From assembly GCA_009768935.1 (NCBI GenBank), contig WESA01000002.1:109278-173277 (forward strand): a stretch of 64,000 nucleotides of DNA. Reading direction: 5' to 3'. Under the pieces are notes generated by a model. That model saw only the letters and a list, made by a program, of their open reading frames with translations. It was not told the origin of the DNA and did no database searches. This DNA comes from Rectinema subterraneum. Lineage in GTDB: Bacteria; Spirochaetota; Spirochaetia; Treponematales; Rectinemataceae. The position numbers and the translations under genes are program-made. Position 1 is the stretch's first letter, and each line of letters opens with the position of its first letter. Positions 41,969 through 48,843 of this stretch are shown here, piece by piece.

Positions 41969-42645
41969 TGAATACAAAAGTGCCTGCCCTCGAAAAAGGC
42001 CTAAAGATAATCGAGTTTATGTTGACTGCGAGCGAGCCGATCACGATGAGCCAGATTGCCGAGCGCCTTGGATATAAAGTCTCTGAGGTACAAAGAACCG
42101 TCACCTATCTGTCGGCAGAGCAATATCTCATCCGAAATGGCGCAGGCAGCTACATGCCCGGCCCGAAAATCTACCAATTTGCGGACCAGAACCGCGAGAC
42201 AATCCTCATTAACCGCGCGGAAGGGCCAATGCGCTCCTTTGCGGAAAAAACAGCCGCCTCGGTTCACCTCAGCGTATTGGTTGAAGAAATGCTACATGTC
42301 ATTTTTGAGATCGAAAGCAAGGAAATTGTCAGAATAAGCATCCGGCCGGGTCTCTATAAAGCGGGCTCCACGGCTTCAGGCCGCCTTTTGCTGGCATATG
42401 CCCAGTCCCCAATCCTGGCAGCCACGGAACGACAAAAAATCATGGAACTAGGGTACGCATTCAAGGACATCGATTGCGTGCAGGGCGTCTATGCGTTAGC
42501 TGTGCCAATCTGCACGCAATCAGGATCATGTATTGCAGCGCTCGCCTCGCCCTATGTTTTGCCGCGCGGCGCGAAGGAAGCATTCAGGCAGGAGCTTGTC
42601 GAGCCATTGAAAAGGGCGGCCAACGATATTGCCTCTCTACTATAG
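41968..42645 (+). CDS. IclR-family transcriptional regulator
   Basis: This is a 225-residue protein. The N-terminal winged helix (PALEKGLKIIEFMLTASEPI, MSQIAERLGYKVSEVQRTVTYL) and the IclR effector domain (GSTASGRLLLAY; YALAVPICTQSGSCIAALA) are clear. It converges on the end of the buk-ptb-vor operon, 11 bases away. It may control that operon: a perfect TTTCAAT-A-ATTGAAA palindrome lies upstream of the buk promoter, a common kind of IclR site. That link is inference. The effector is probably an organic acid. Confidence 0.9.
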   Translation: MNTKVPALEKGLKIIEFMLTASEPITMSQIAERLGYKVSEVQRTVTYLSAEQYLIRNGAGSYMPGPKIYQFADQNRETILINRAEGPMRSFAEKTAASVHLSVLVEEMLHVIFEIESKEIVRISIRPGLYKAGSTASGRLLLAYAQSPILAATERQKIMELGYAFKDIDCVQGVYALAVPICTQSGSCIAALASPYVLPRGAKEAFRQELVEPLKRAANDIASLL

Positions 42646-42656
42646 CGCCCCACAGC

Positions 42657-43190
42657 TCACACTGCTTTCTTGCCCTCTTCCACCGCTGCAATGTTGAGCG
42701 CAATAAGCGAGTGCTTGCTCGCAGGGAAAAAGCTCTTGAGGACAGTTTCCAGATTATCGAGCTTGACCGCCCCTGTCACTTTGCTCAAGGCGCCCATCAT
42801 CACCATATTTGCGATACGCACATCGCCGAGCTTGAGCGCGATATCGTTGCAGGGAACATGAACAATGTTCGCATCGGGACGCGCAGGGTCTTTCTTGACA
42901 AGGCTGGAATTCACGAAAATCGTGCCCCCTTCTTTGCAGACTTTTTCGCCGATCTCGACCGAGTCCTGGTTCATCACAACGACAGAATCCGCGCTGGTCA
43001 CAAGGGGGCTCGTAATCTCATCGTTCGAAACGATGACTGATGCGCGCGCGATGCCACCACGTTTTTCCGCGCCATAGAACGGGAAAAAGGTCACCTTGAG
43101 GCCTTCCTTCATTGCGGAATATACCCAGAGCTGTCCCAACGAGATAACGCCTTGTCCGCCAAATCCTGCTATAAAGGTTTTTTCGGTCAT
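42657..43190 (-). CDS. vorC: 2-oxoacid:ferredoxin oxidoreductase, gamma subunit (VorC-type)
   Basis: This is a 177-residue subunit with the gamma-chain CoA/ferredoxin-contact fold: FIAGFGGQGVISLGQLWVYS, FFPFYGAEKRGGIARASVIV and IANMVMMGALSKVTG. It completes the four-subunit enzyme encoded by the operon (order D, B, A, C). These enzymes decarboxylate 2-oxoacids oxidatively to acyl-CoA and pass electrons to ferredoxin. The separate delta, alpha, beta and gamma genes and the neighbours buk and ptb favour branched-chain 2-oxoacids (VOR); 2-oxoglutarate or pyruvate remain possible. An AAAGGAG site precedes it and the beta gene lies 12 bases upstream. Confidence 0.9.
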   Translation of the reverse strand: MTEKTFIAGFGGQGVISLGQLWVYSAMKEGLKVTFFPFYGAEKRGGIARASVIVSNDEITSPLVTSADSVVVMNQDSVEIGEKVCKEGGTIFVNSSLVKKDPARPDANIVHVPCNDIALKLGDVRIANMVMMGALSKVTGAVKLDNLETVLKSFFPASKHSLIALNIAAVEEGKKAV

Positions 43191-43202
43191 GGGATGCTCC
43201 TT

Positions 43203-43991
43203 TCAGTTCGCCTTTGCCGGGCTTGTGGCGGGTGCGCCAGCCGTGGCATTAAGCGTGTTCTTTATCTCGCCAAGCGGATAGTAGGTGATCATGTTCTTCT
43301 CGAGCCATTCGACTGACTGGACAGGGTTCATCTGCCAGTTGGTCGGGCACTGGGAGAGAATCTCGACCATGGTAAAGCCTTCACCACGCATCTGTGCTTC
43401 GAATGCTTTGCGAATATAATTCTTTGTTTTTCTGATATTTACCATGTTGTTGACAGAGCCGCGCGCAAGGTACTTCGTGCCTTCGAGCGTTGCAAGGAGC
43501 TCGCAGACGCGGATGGGATAGCCCATGCCAGCCACGCCCGGATCGCGTCCTTCTGGCGCGGTGGTTGCATGCTGACCGACAAGCGTGGTCGGCGCCATCT
43601 GACCGCCGGTCATGCCGTAAATCGCGTTGTTGACAAAAATTGTGGTGAATTTTTCGCCGCGGTTCGCCGCATGGATAATCTCCGCTGTTCCAATGGCCGC
43701 AAGGTCGCCGTCGCCCTGATAGCAGATCACGAGGTGATCGGGGAGCATGCGCTTGATACCGGTTGCCGCTGCCGGGGTTCGACCGTGCGCCGGCTGTACG
43801 GAATCGAAATCGAAATACAGGTCTGCCCAGATCGAGCAGCCGACAGGGTTCGTGATAATTGCTTTGGTCTGAAGCCCCATTTCATCGACGACTTCGGCGA
43901 TCAGCCGATGGATTACGCCATGGCCGCAGCCGGGGCAGTATTTTGTCTGGATCGGTTTAAGGCTTTTGGGATGCCCGTATGCTAGTTCCAT
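43203..43991 (-). CDS. vorA: 2-oxoacid:ferredoxin oxidoreductase, beta (thiamine diphosphate) subunit
   Basis: This is a 262-residue subunit. It carries YCPGCGHGVIHRL near the start (Cys pair near the Fe-S site) and NPVGCSIWADLYF. The ThDP-binding motif is YQGDGDLAAIGTAEIIHAAN, a G-D-G-D start and an Asn 20 or so residues on. NNAIYGMTGGQMAPTTLVGQ completes it. It holds the cofactor that attacks the 2-oxoacid. The C-terminal tail (ATAGAPATSPAKAN) is Ala/Pro-rich. It lies 15 bases after the alpha gene and 12 before gamma. Confidence 0.92.
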   Translation of the reverse strand: MELAYGHPKSLKPIQTKYCPGCGHGVIHRLIAEVVDEMGLQTKAIITNPVGCSIWADLYFDFDSVQPAHGRTPAAATGIKRMLPDHLVICYQGDGDLAAIGTAEIIHAANRGEKFTTIFVNNAIYGMTGGQMAPTTLVGQHATTAPEGRDPGVAGMGYPIRVCELLATLEGTKYLARGSVNNMVNIRKTKNYIRKAFEAQMRGEGFTMVEILSQCPTNWQMNPVQSVEWLEKNMITYYPLGEIKNTLNATAGAPATSPAKAN

Positions 43992-44006
43992 AGTCTGCTC
44001 CTTTGC

Positions 44007-45074
44007 TTATTTGCCCATTAGGCGCGCCACTTCGGCGAACACCTCTTCCTGGCTGGGGATGTTGCCGCCGCAGCGGCCATAGAAATACACAGGCGCTTTC
44101 CCGTTCACTGCCAGGCGCACATCTTCGATCATCTGCCCCATGCTCATTTCGACGCAGAGGAAGCGCTTTCCCTTTTCGGCAAGTTCATGGAGGCGCGCAT
44201 AGGGGAAGGGCCACAGCGAAATCGGGCGGAATAGCCCGACTTTCATGCCTTTTGCACGCGCCATCTGCAACGCACCGTGCGAAACGCGGGCAGAAGTGCC
44301 ATATGCCACGAACACGACATCCGCATCTTCAACATCGATTTCTTCGTAGCGGTTGATGTCTTTCTTGATACGCTCATAGCGGGCATAGCGCGCGTGGTTT
44401 GCCGCCTCGAGTTCGTCTGGCACGAGATTCATGCTGGTTACATGGTTGTAGGGCCTGCCCATTTCAACGGCGTGCCCAACCGCCCATGGCTTGCGTGGCA
44501 GAGTCGCCGGGTCGATCGGCTCAGGAAGCACTACGCCTTCCATCATCTGCCCGATGAGCCCGTCAGCGAGGATCAGCACCGGCACTCTCCATTTTTCGGA
44601 GATCGAAAATGCTTCGTAGGTGAGGTCGGCCGCATCCTGCACGCCTTTCGGCGCAAGGACGATCGTGTAGTAGTCGCCATGGCCGCCGCCGCGTGTTGCC
44701 TGGAAATAGTCGCCCTGGCTTGGCGAAATGCCCCCAAGGCCCGGGCCGGAGCGCGCAACGTTCACGATGACAGCCGGAAGATCGGCACCGCAGAGGTACG
44801 AAATCCCTTCCTGCTTGAGCGACACGCCGGGGCTCGACGAGCTGGTCATTGCACGTGCACCTGTGGATGCTGCACCATAGACCATGTTGATTGCCGCTAC
44901 TTCAGACTCAGCCTGGATGAATGTGCGGCCTTTTGCGAGCATGTGTTTTGCCATGTACGCAGTCAGTTCATTCTGCGGAGTGATAGGATAGCCGAAATAG
45001 GCACGACATCCTGCACGGACCGCAGCTTCACCGATTGCTTCATTGCCTTTCATAAGGCGGATTTCTTCAGCCAT
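44007..45074 (-). CDS. vorB: 2-oxoacid:ferredoxin oxidoreductase, alpha subunit (VorB-type)
   Basis: This 355-residue subunit has the pyrimidine-binding half of the ThDP site. The front is EEIRLMKGNEAIGEAAVRAG and FGYPITPQNELTAYM, with the conserved YPITP motif. QAESEVAAINMVYGAASTGA provides the catalytic Glu, SSSSPGVSLKQEG follows, and GGGHGDYYTIVLAPKGVQDA is typical of the family. It pairs with the beta subunit across the active site. It sits 11 bases after the ferredoxin-like delta gene. Motif pattern and gene order match VOR (3-methyl-2-oxobutanoate dehydrogenase) more than 2-oxoglutarate enzymes. Confidence 0.92.
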   Translation of the reverse strand: MAEEIRLMKGNEAIGEAAVRAGCRAYFGYPITPQNELTAYMAKHMLAKGRTFIQAESEVAAINMVYGAASTGARAMTSSSSPGVSLKQEGISYLCGADLPAVIVNVARSGPGLGGISPSQGDYFQATRGGGHGDYYTIVLAPKGVQDAADLTYEAFSISEKWRVPVLILADGLIGQMMEGVVLPEPIDPATLPRKPWAVGHAVEMGRPYNHVTSMNLVPDELEAANHARYARYERIKKDINRYEEIDVEDADVVFVAYGTSARVSHGALQMARAKGMKVGLFRPISLWPFPYARLHELAEKGKRFLCVEMSMGQMIEDVRLAVNGKAPVYFYGRCGGNIPSQEEVFAEVARLMGK

Positions 45075-45085
45075 ATCCTTCTCCC

Positions 45086-45301
45086 TCAGAGTTTATAGAC
45101 GGTAATCGCTACATCCGGGCACACTGCAAAGCAGTTCCCGCATGCGATGCACTTGTCGGCCGCGATTACTTTTGCGGGGAAATATCCCCAGGAATTAGGC
45201 TCGGTATCGACGCCGAGCACCTTTGTCGGGCAGGCACGGATGCAGAGCTGGCAGCCTTTGCAGCGTTCCCTGTCAATCTCGACAGATCCTTTTATCGCCA
45301 T
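45086..45301 (-). CDS. vorD: 2-oxoacid:ferredoxin oxidoreductase, delta (ferredoxin) subunit
   Basis: This is a 71-residue protein with two [4Fe-4S] motifs: CKGCQLCIRACPTKVL and CIACGNCFAVCPDVAI. It passes electrons from the ThDP site to external ferredoxin. The start at 45301 follows AAGGAGAG; the frame upstream overlaps ptb and is not coding. It lies 17 bases after the ptb stop. Normal length for the delta chain. Confidence 0.93.
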   Translation of the reverse strand: MAIKGSVEIDRERCKGCQLCIRACPTKVLGVDTEPNSWGYFPAKVIAADKCIACGNCFAVCPDVAITVYKL

Positions 45302-45318
45302 TCGACTCTCCTTATATT

Positions 45319-46245
45319 TCAGGCCCGAAGGCTCGTGCTTCCCAAGAGGGAGGCCAAAGCAATCGAAGCCAATTTGGTTTCTGCGGTATCCGCGCGGCTG
45401 GTGAGGACAATGGGGACAGCTGCGCCCATTACGATTGCTGCACCTTTTGCGCCGGCAAGATCGAGCAGGCATTTGTAAAGAATGTTGCCCGCTTCGATGT
45501 TCGGAGCAACGAGGATATCAGCGGCTCCGGCGACATCCGACTGGATTTTCTTGATGCGCGCGCTTTCGGCGCTGATTGCGTTGTCAAGCGCGAGCGGGCC
45601 GTCGATAATGCAGTTTTTGATCTGGCCGCGGCGGTTCATCTGGGTCAGGATCGAGGCGGTTACCGTGCAGGGCATTTTGTCGGGGTTGACCTTCTCGACG
45701 GCGGCGAGAAGGGCCACTTTGGGGGTTTTCACTTCAAGTGCGTTCGCAACCACGACAGCAGAGTTGATAATGTCCACAAAGGCTGGAAGGTCTGGTGCGA
45801 TATTGAGCGCCGCGTCGGTGAGCACAAGAAGCTTGTGGTAGGTCTGCACCTCCATGACCGCGACATGGCTTGCAAGCCTGCCTGCATTGATACCGCTTTC
45901 TTTGTTAAGTGCTGCCCTCAATAAAAGGCTCGTATCGATAATGCCTTTCATGAGGAATGCTGCTTCGCCGGAACGGACCAAGGCGACTGCCCTAGCTGCC
46001 GCTGCGCTTAGATTGGCCTCTTCGATAAGCTCGAAACGGGAAATATCGACGCCTTTGCCGCCATTCGCTTCCTTTGCCGCAGCCCGAATAGCAGCAGGAT
46101 CCCCAACAAGAATTGGTTCCGCGATGCCCTCATTGTAGGCATCCACAACCGCTTCCAGCACAGAAGATTCCTGGGCGGAGGCAACTGCCAATTTCCGCCT
46201 GCCGAATGTTTTCGCTTTTTCAATAATCTCGGAAATATGTTTCAT
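45319..46245 (-). CDS. ptb: Phosphate butyryltransferase
   Basis: This is a 308-residue member of the phosphotransacetylase family, shorter than Pta. It begins ISEIIEKAKTFGRRKLAVAS and keeps RSGEAAFLMKGIIDTSLLLR and AVEKVNPDKMPCTVTASIL, as well as LVAPNIEAGNILYKCLLDLA, all typical of Ptb. It converts butyryl-CoA or branched-chain acyl-CoA to acyl phosphate. The ATG overlaps the buk stop by four bases (ATGA). It links the VOR product acyl-CoA to the kinase, so each oxoacid can yield one ATP. Confidence 0.93.
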   Translation of the reverse strand: MKHISEIIEKAKTFGRRKLAVASAQESSVLEAVVDAYNEGIAEPILVGDPAAIRAAAKEANGGKGVDISRFELIEEANLSAAAARAVALVRSGEAAFLMKGIIDTSLLLRAALNKESGINAGRLASHVAVMEVQTYHKLLVLTDAALNIAPDLPAFVDIINSAVVVANALEVKTPKVALLAAVEKVNPDKMPCTVTASILTQMNRRGQIKNCIIDGPLALDNAISAESARIKKIQSDVAGAADILVAPNIEAGNILYKCLLDLAGAKGAAIVMGAAVPIVLTSRADTAETKLASIALASLLGSTSLRA

Positions 46246-47315
46246 GGCACATACTCCTTTATTTCGATTTCGCCCGACAGCGCCATCTGGCCAGCAAGGG
46301 CGAGCGCTTCGAGCTCCCCTTCGCCCGGATAGACAACTACAGGGGCGATGAAGGACACCATTTCCGTAATCCGGTCGGTCAATTCTTTCCAGAACGCGAT
46401 GCCGCCGGTCAGAATAATGCCATCCACTTTCCCGCACGCCGCTGCCGCGAGCGAGCCAATATATTTTCCAACCTGATAAACAAATGCCCTGTAGTAGAGA
46501 TCCGCTTCTTTATTGCCTTCTTCGCGCATGCGCTCGACTTCGCGCATATCGTTTGTGCCAAGAAAACTCACCATGCCCCCCTTGCCAGTGATCATCTTGA
46601 GCACTTCCTGCTGGGTGTACCGGCCCGAAAAGCAGAGCTTGGCAAGGTCGCCTGCGGGGAGCGTGCCGGAACGTTCGGGCGAGAAAGGCCCTTCGCCATT
46701 GAGCGCCTGGTTGACATCGACAACGCGGCCCTGGCGGTGCAGGCCGATCGAAACGCCGCCTCCCATATGCGCGACAATAAGGTTCAATTCTTCGTAGGAC
46801 CGTCCTCGCTCTTTGGCAAAGCGCCTCGCGACCGCCTTCTGGTTCAGCGCATGGAAAATGCTGTTGCGTTTGAAAAGCTTGTTCCCGGATACTCTGGCAA
46901 CATCATCGAGCTCATCGACAACGACAGGATCGGCAATGAACGCGGGAATTCCCAAAGGGCGCGCAAACGCATCCGCGATGAGAGCTCCGAGATTCGACGC
47001 ATGCTCGCCATATTTCGCCGCAAGGAGATCTGCTTTCATGCCTTCATTGATCCGGTATACGCCACCAGGAATCGGATGCAAAAGGCCTCCTCTTCCCACT
47101 ACCGCACCGAGCTTCTTTGCATCGAAGTTCTTCTGTAACAGCACATCCTGGATGGCCTTTTCCCTGAATTCATACTGGGCAGCAATAGAAGGAAATCGAG
47201 CGATCTCCTCGGCCGAATGGCTGATGCTCTGATCGAGAATGCGCGTGCCGCCTTCGAATACCGCAAATTTCGTGCTTGTAGAACCAGGATTTATGACGAG
47301 GATAGCCAATGACAT
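46242..47315 (-). CDS. buk: Butyrate (branched-chain acid) kinase
   Basis: This is a 357-residue acetokinase-family enzyme. Its phosphate 1 motif is LVINPGSTSTKFAVFE, its centre has NLIVAHMGGGVSIGLHRQGR, and its adenosine region has GIILTGGIAFWKELTDRI. It makes acid plus ATP from acyl phosphate; relatives act on butyrate, isobutyrate or isovalerate. It is the first gene of the operon buk-ptb-vorDBAC, with GGGAG before the ATG. With branched-chain oxoacids this operon would ferment valine, leucine and isoleucine to isobutyrate, isovalerate and 2-methylbutyrate. Confidence 0.94.
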   Translation of the reverse strand: MSLAILVINPGSTSTKFAVFEGGTRILDQSISHSAEEIARFPSIAAQYEFREKAIQDVLLQKNFDAKKLGAVVGRGGLLHPIPGGVYRINEGMKADLLAAKYGEHASNLGALIADAFARPLGIPAFIADPVVVDELDDVARVSGNKLFKRNSIFHALNQKAVARRFAKERGRSYEELNLIVAHMGGGVSIGLHRQGRVVDVNQALNGEGPFSPERSGTLPAGDLAKLCFSGRYTQQEVLKMITGKGGMVSFLGTNDMREVERMREEGNKEADLYYRAFVYQVGKYIGSLAAAACGKVDGIILTGGIAFWKELTDRITEMVSFIAPVVVYPGEGELEALALAGQMALSGEIEIKEYVP

Positions 47316-47348
47316 GCAGCAACTCCCGAAATGTAGAGTAGTATATGT

Positions 47349-47376
47349 AGTATACCACTGATATGGAGAAACGCAA
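47349..47376 (-). promoter_or_regulatory. Promoter of the buk-ptb-vor operon
   Basis: Minus strand: TTGCGT (47371-47376), 16 bases, extended -10 TGG-TATACT (hexamer 47349-47354). The leader is about 27 bases and has a GGGAG ribosome site. Confidence 0.7.
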
Positions 47377-47403
47377 GCGAAATTTGCAAATTTTGAAAGG
47401 CCA

Positions 47404-47418
47404 TTTCAATAATTGAAA
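47404..47418. promoter_or_regulatory. Perfect palindrome upstream of the buk promoter (candidate IclR site)
   Basis: TTTCAATAATTGAAA has two 7-bp arms around one central base, about 30 bp upstream of the -35 (centre near -69). This is a usual position for an activator or a distal repressor site. The IclR-family protein encoded at the other end of the operon is the natural candidate. Confidence 0.55.
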
Positions 47419-47570
47419 CTTTGGCGAGGGTTCTGAGCGCATCGCAGAACACGCCCGGTTCGCGCATCACCCTGCGCGCTCCCAACAACTATCAAGCACC
47501 CGCTGCGCTCGCTTGCGCGCCATTGTACACGCCTGCCATCCTTGCCTGTGCGCATCGCGAATAAAATAAA

Positions 47571-47604
47571 AGGCTGTCCTCCTCGAAAACGAGGAGGACA
47601 GCCT
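47571..47604 (-). terminator. Strong intrinsic terminator after the COX24-type gene
   Basis: AGGCTGTCCTCCTCG-AAAA-CGAGGAGGACAGCCT: a perfect 15-bp stem with a 4-base loop. On the minus strand TTTATTTTATT follows. It ends the leftward two-gene transcript 26 bases after the small gene. Confidence 0.92.
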
Positions 47605-47629
47605 CTCTGAGACTATTGTTGCGGCGCGG

Positions 47630-47722
47630 TTATTTGCGGGTTTTATGCCGGTTCAGTCTTCTTTTTTTCTTTCTCTTGTGCGTCGCTATTTTCTTGAGCT
47701 TTCGCTTTCTACCACAGGGCAC
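47630..47722 (-). CDS. 30-residue basic protein, AURKAIP1/COX24 (mS38-like) family
   Basis: This is a 30-codon gene starting at GTG (47722) with AAGGAG seven bases upstream and TAA at 47630. The peptide runs MPCGRKRKLKKIATHKRKKK and then RRLNRHKTRK, over half Lys/Arg, with the KxKKIxxHKRKK pattern typical of bacterial AURKAIP1/COX24-domain proteins. The mitochondrial member is a small-subunit ribosomal protein (mS38), so a ribosomal role is likely but inferred. It lies 65 bases downstream of the P-loop/Asp23-like gene and directly before a strong terminator, so the two form an operon. Most automatic annotation misses it because of its size. Confidence 0.85.
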   Translation of the reverse strand: MPCGRKRKLKKIATHKRKKKRRLNRHKTRK

Positions 47723-47787
47723 CTTTGTTCTCCTTGGAAACGATTACTGCAGAATTACTGCCGATACTGCCGCATATGTGCGCAATA

Positions 47788-48708
47788 CTACACAGACTGC
47801 CTGCGGGCGTCAATAGCCCGACCCCATTTCTGCTCTTTCTGAGGCCGTACCGCGAGCCTGTCAATAACGATATTTACTTCAGCCACAAGAATTCCTGTGA
47901 ATTTTTCGATGCTGTCGACGATATATTCCTGCAGAGAATATATTTTTGACGCCAGCCTGGTTCCAAAGGGAACTTCCAGCACAACAGTGATGCGGTATCC
48001 CTGAGTATCATTGCGAATCGCGAGGCGCATGATGCGTACGTTCGGATCGAATTCGTTGACGCAGTGTACCACCATCTGGGAAAGCGCTGCTTCGGAAATC
48101 GCTACACGGCCGCGCTTGGCATACTCAGGGCGCACCACCGATTTTTCGTACAATTTGGGAAGCGTAGCCCCGACACCAAAGCTGCGTTTCAGGAATACGC
48201 GCACGCTGTCGTAGAAAATCGATGGATAATTCCGCTTGATTTCAAGCGCAGGGACAGGGATGACGTGCTTGCCTTCGACTTTGCGCGATTGGACAGCCTT
48301 TTCTATCTCGGCTTTCGTTGCAATTTCTTCAATTTTGATGACTTTGACCGGGTGCGGCAACTGAAGCCGCTCACAGATTTTCTGCACCATGCGCTCGCTC
48401 GTGCCTATGACAAGCACTTTACGGAAGCGTTCATGCTGCAGCGCGCGCGATACCTGTTCCCTGTGCTCTCGTTCATCAAAGAGCGCGGTTTTTACCGCGC
48501 CAAGATAGGTTGGGTCTTTTTTTGCCGAGCGACCTGCTATGATCTGGTCACCGCGGATAAGCAAGCCATCATCGATGATAAGATCTATGCCATATTTTTG
48601 AGCCACCAGCTTGGCGCGGAAGCTTTTTCCTGTGCCCGAGGAACCGACGAGCGCATATGTTTTTACGCCGCGGATCAGAAACAGTATATGCTCAAAAAAG
48701 CCTATCAT
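47788..48708 (-). CDS. P-loop protein with a C-terminal Asp23/Gls24-like domain
   Basis: This is a 306-residue protein. A Walker A motif is at 22-29 (GSSGTGKS) followed by IDLIIDDGLLIRGDQIIAGR, suggesting an adenylate-kinase-like or AAA nucleotide fold. From about 200 there is an Asp23/Gls24-like segment: RVAISEAALSQMVVHCVNEF and IEKFTGILVAEVNIVIDRLA. Asp23 proteins are cell-envelope stress proteins; joining one to a P-loop domain is uncommon. The start at 48708 is supported by a promoter (TTTACC, 17 bases, TATAGT) ending nine bases upstream; a longer reading would overlap that promoter. Function unknown. It is co-directional with the COX24-type gene. Confidence 0.72.
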   Translation of the reverse strand: MIGFFEHILFLIRGVKTYALVGSSGTGKSFRAKLVAQKYGIDLIIDDGLLIRGDQIIAGRSAKKDPTYLGAVKTALFDEREHREQVSRALQHERFRKVLVIGTSERMVQKICERLQLPHPVKVIKIEEIATKAEIEKAVQSRKVEGKHVIPVPALEIKRNYPSIFYDSVRVFLKRSFGVGATLPKLYEKSVVRPEYAKRGRVAISEAALSQMVVHCVNEFDPNVRIMRLAIRNDTQGYRITVVLEVPFGTRLASKIYSLQEYIVDSIEKFTGILVAEVNIVIDRLAVRPQKEQKWGRAIDARRQSV

Positions 48709-48717
48709 CGTAAAATC

Positions 48718-48746
48718 ACTATAGCGCCTGGGGGAATTTCGGTAAA
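48718..48746 (-). promoter_or_regulatory. Promoter of the P-loop/Asp23-like gene, near-leaderless
   Basis: Minus strand: TTTACC (48741-48746), 17 bases, TATAGT (48718-48723). Start predicted about three bases before the ATG at 48708. No ribosome site. Confidence 0.7.
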
Positions 48747-48796
48747 GGTGCGCAGAAAGCGGCAAGCGGCCGCGCTATGCTTGCAGTCAGAGCCCT

Positions 48797-48826
48797 TTGC
48801 CCAAGTGGCCATAAAACCATTACAAT
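48797..48826 (+). promoter_or_regulatory. Weak promoter for the phosphohexomutase gene
   Basis: TTGCCC (48797-48802), 18 bases, TACAAT (48821-48826), then CCAGGAG and the ATG at 48844. Confidence 0.45.
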
Positions 48827-48843
48827 AAAGCCAGGAGCAGAAA

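Larger units (their letters stand above)
47316..47629. other. 314-base region between buk and the COX24-type gene
   Basis: Apart from the buk promoter, the palindrome at 47404 and the terminator at 47571-47604, the stretch 47419-47570 shows no gene or motif I can support. Confidence 0.6.

Noticed and set aside
47616..47816. Plus-strand open frame of 66 codons with a hydrophobic start
   Set aside because: It is the reverse complement of the COX24-type gene and its leader. The poly-Phe/Leu stretch is only the mirror of Lys-rich codons.
48709..48765. Longer start of the P-loop/Asp23-like protein
   Set aside because: The extra 19 codons overlap a well-spaced TTTACC/TATAGT promoter and lack a ribosome site.
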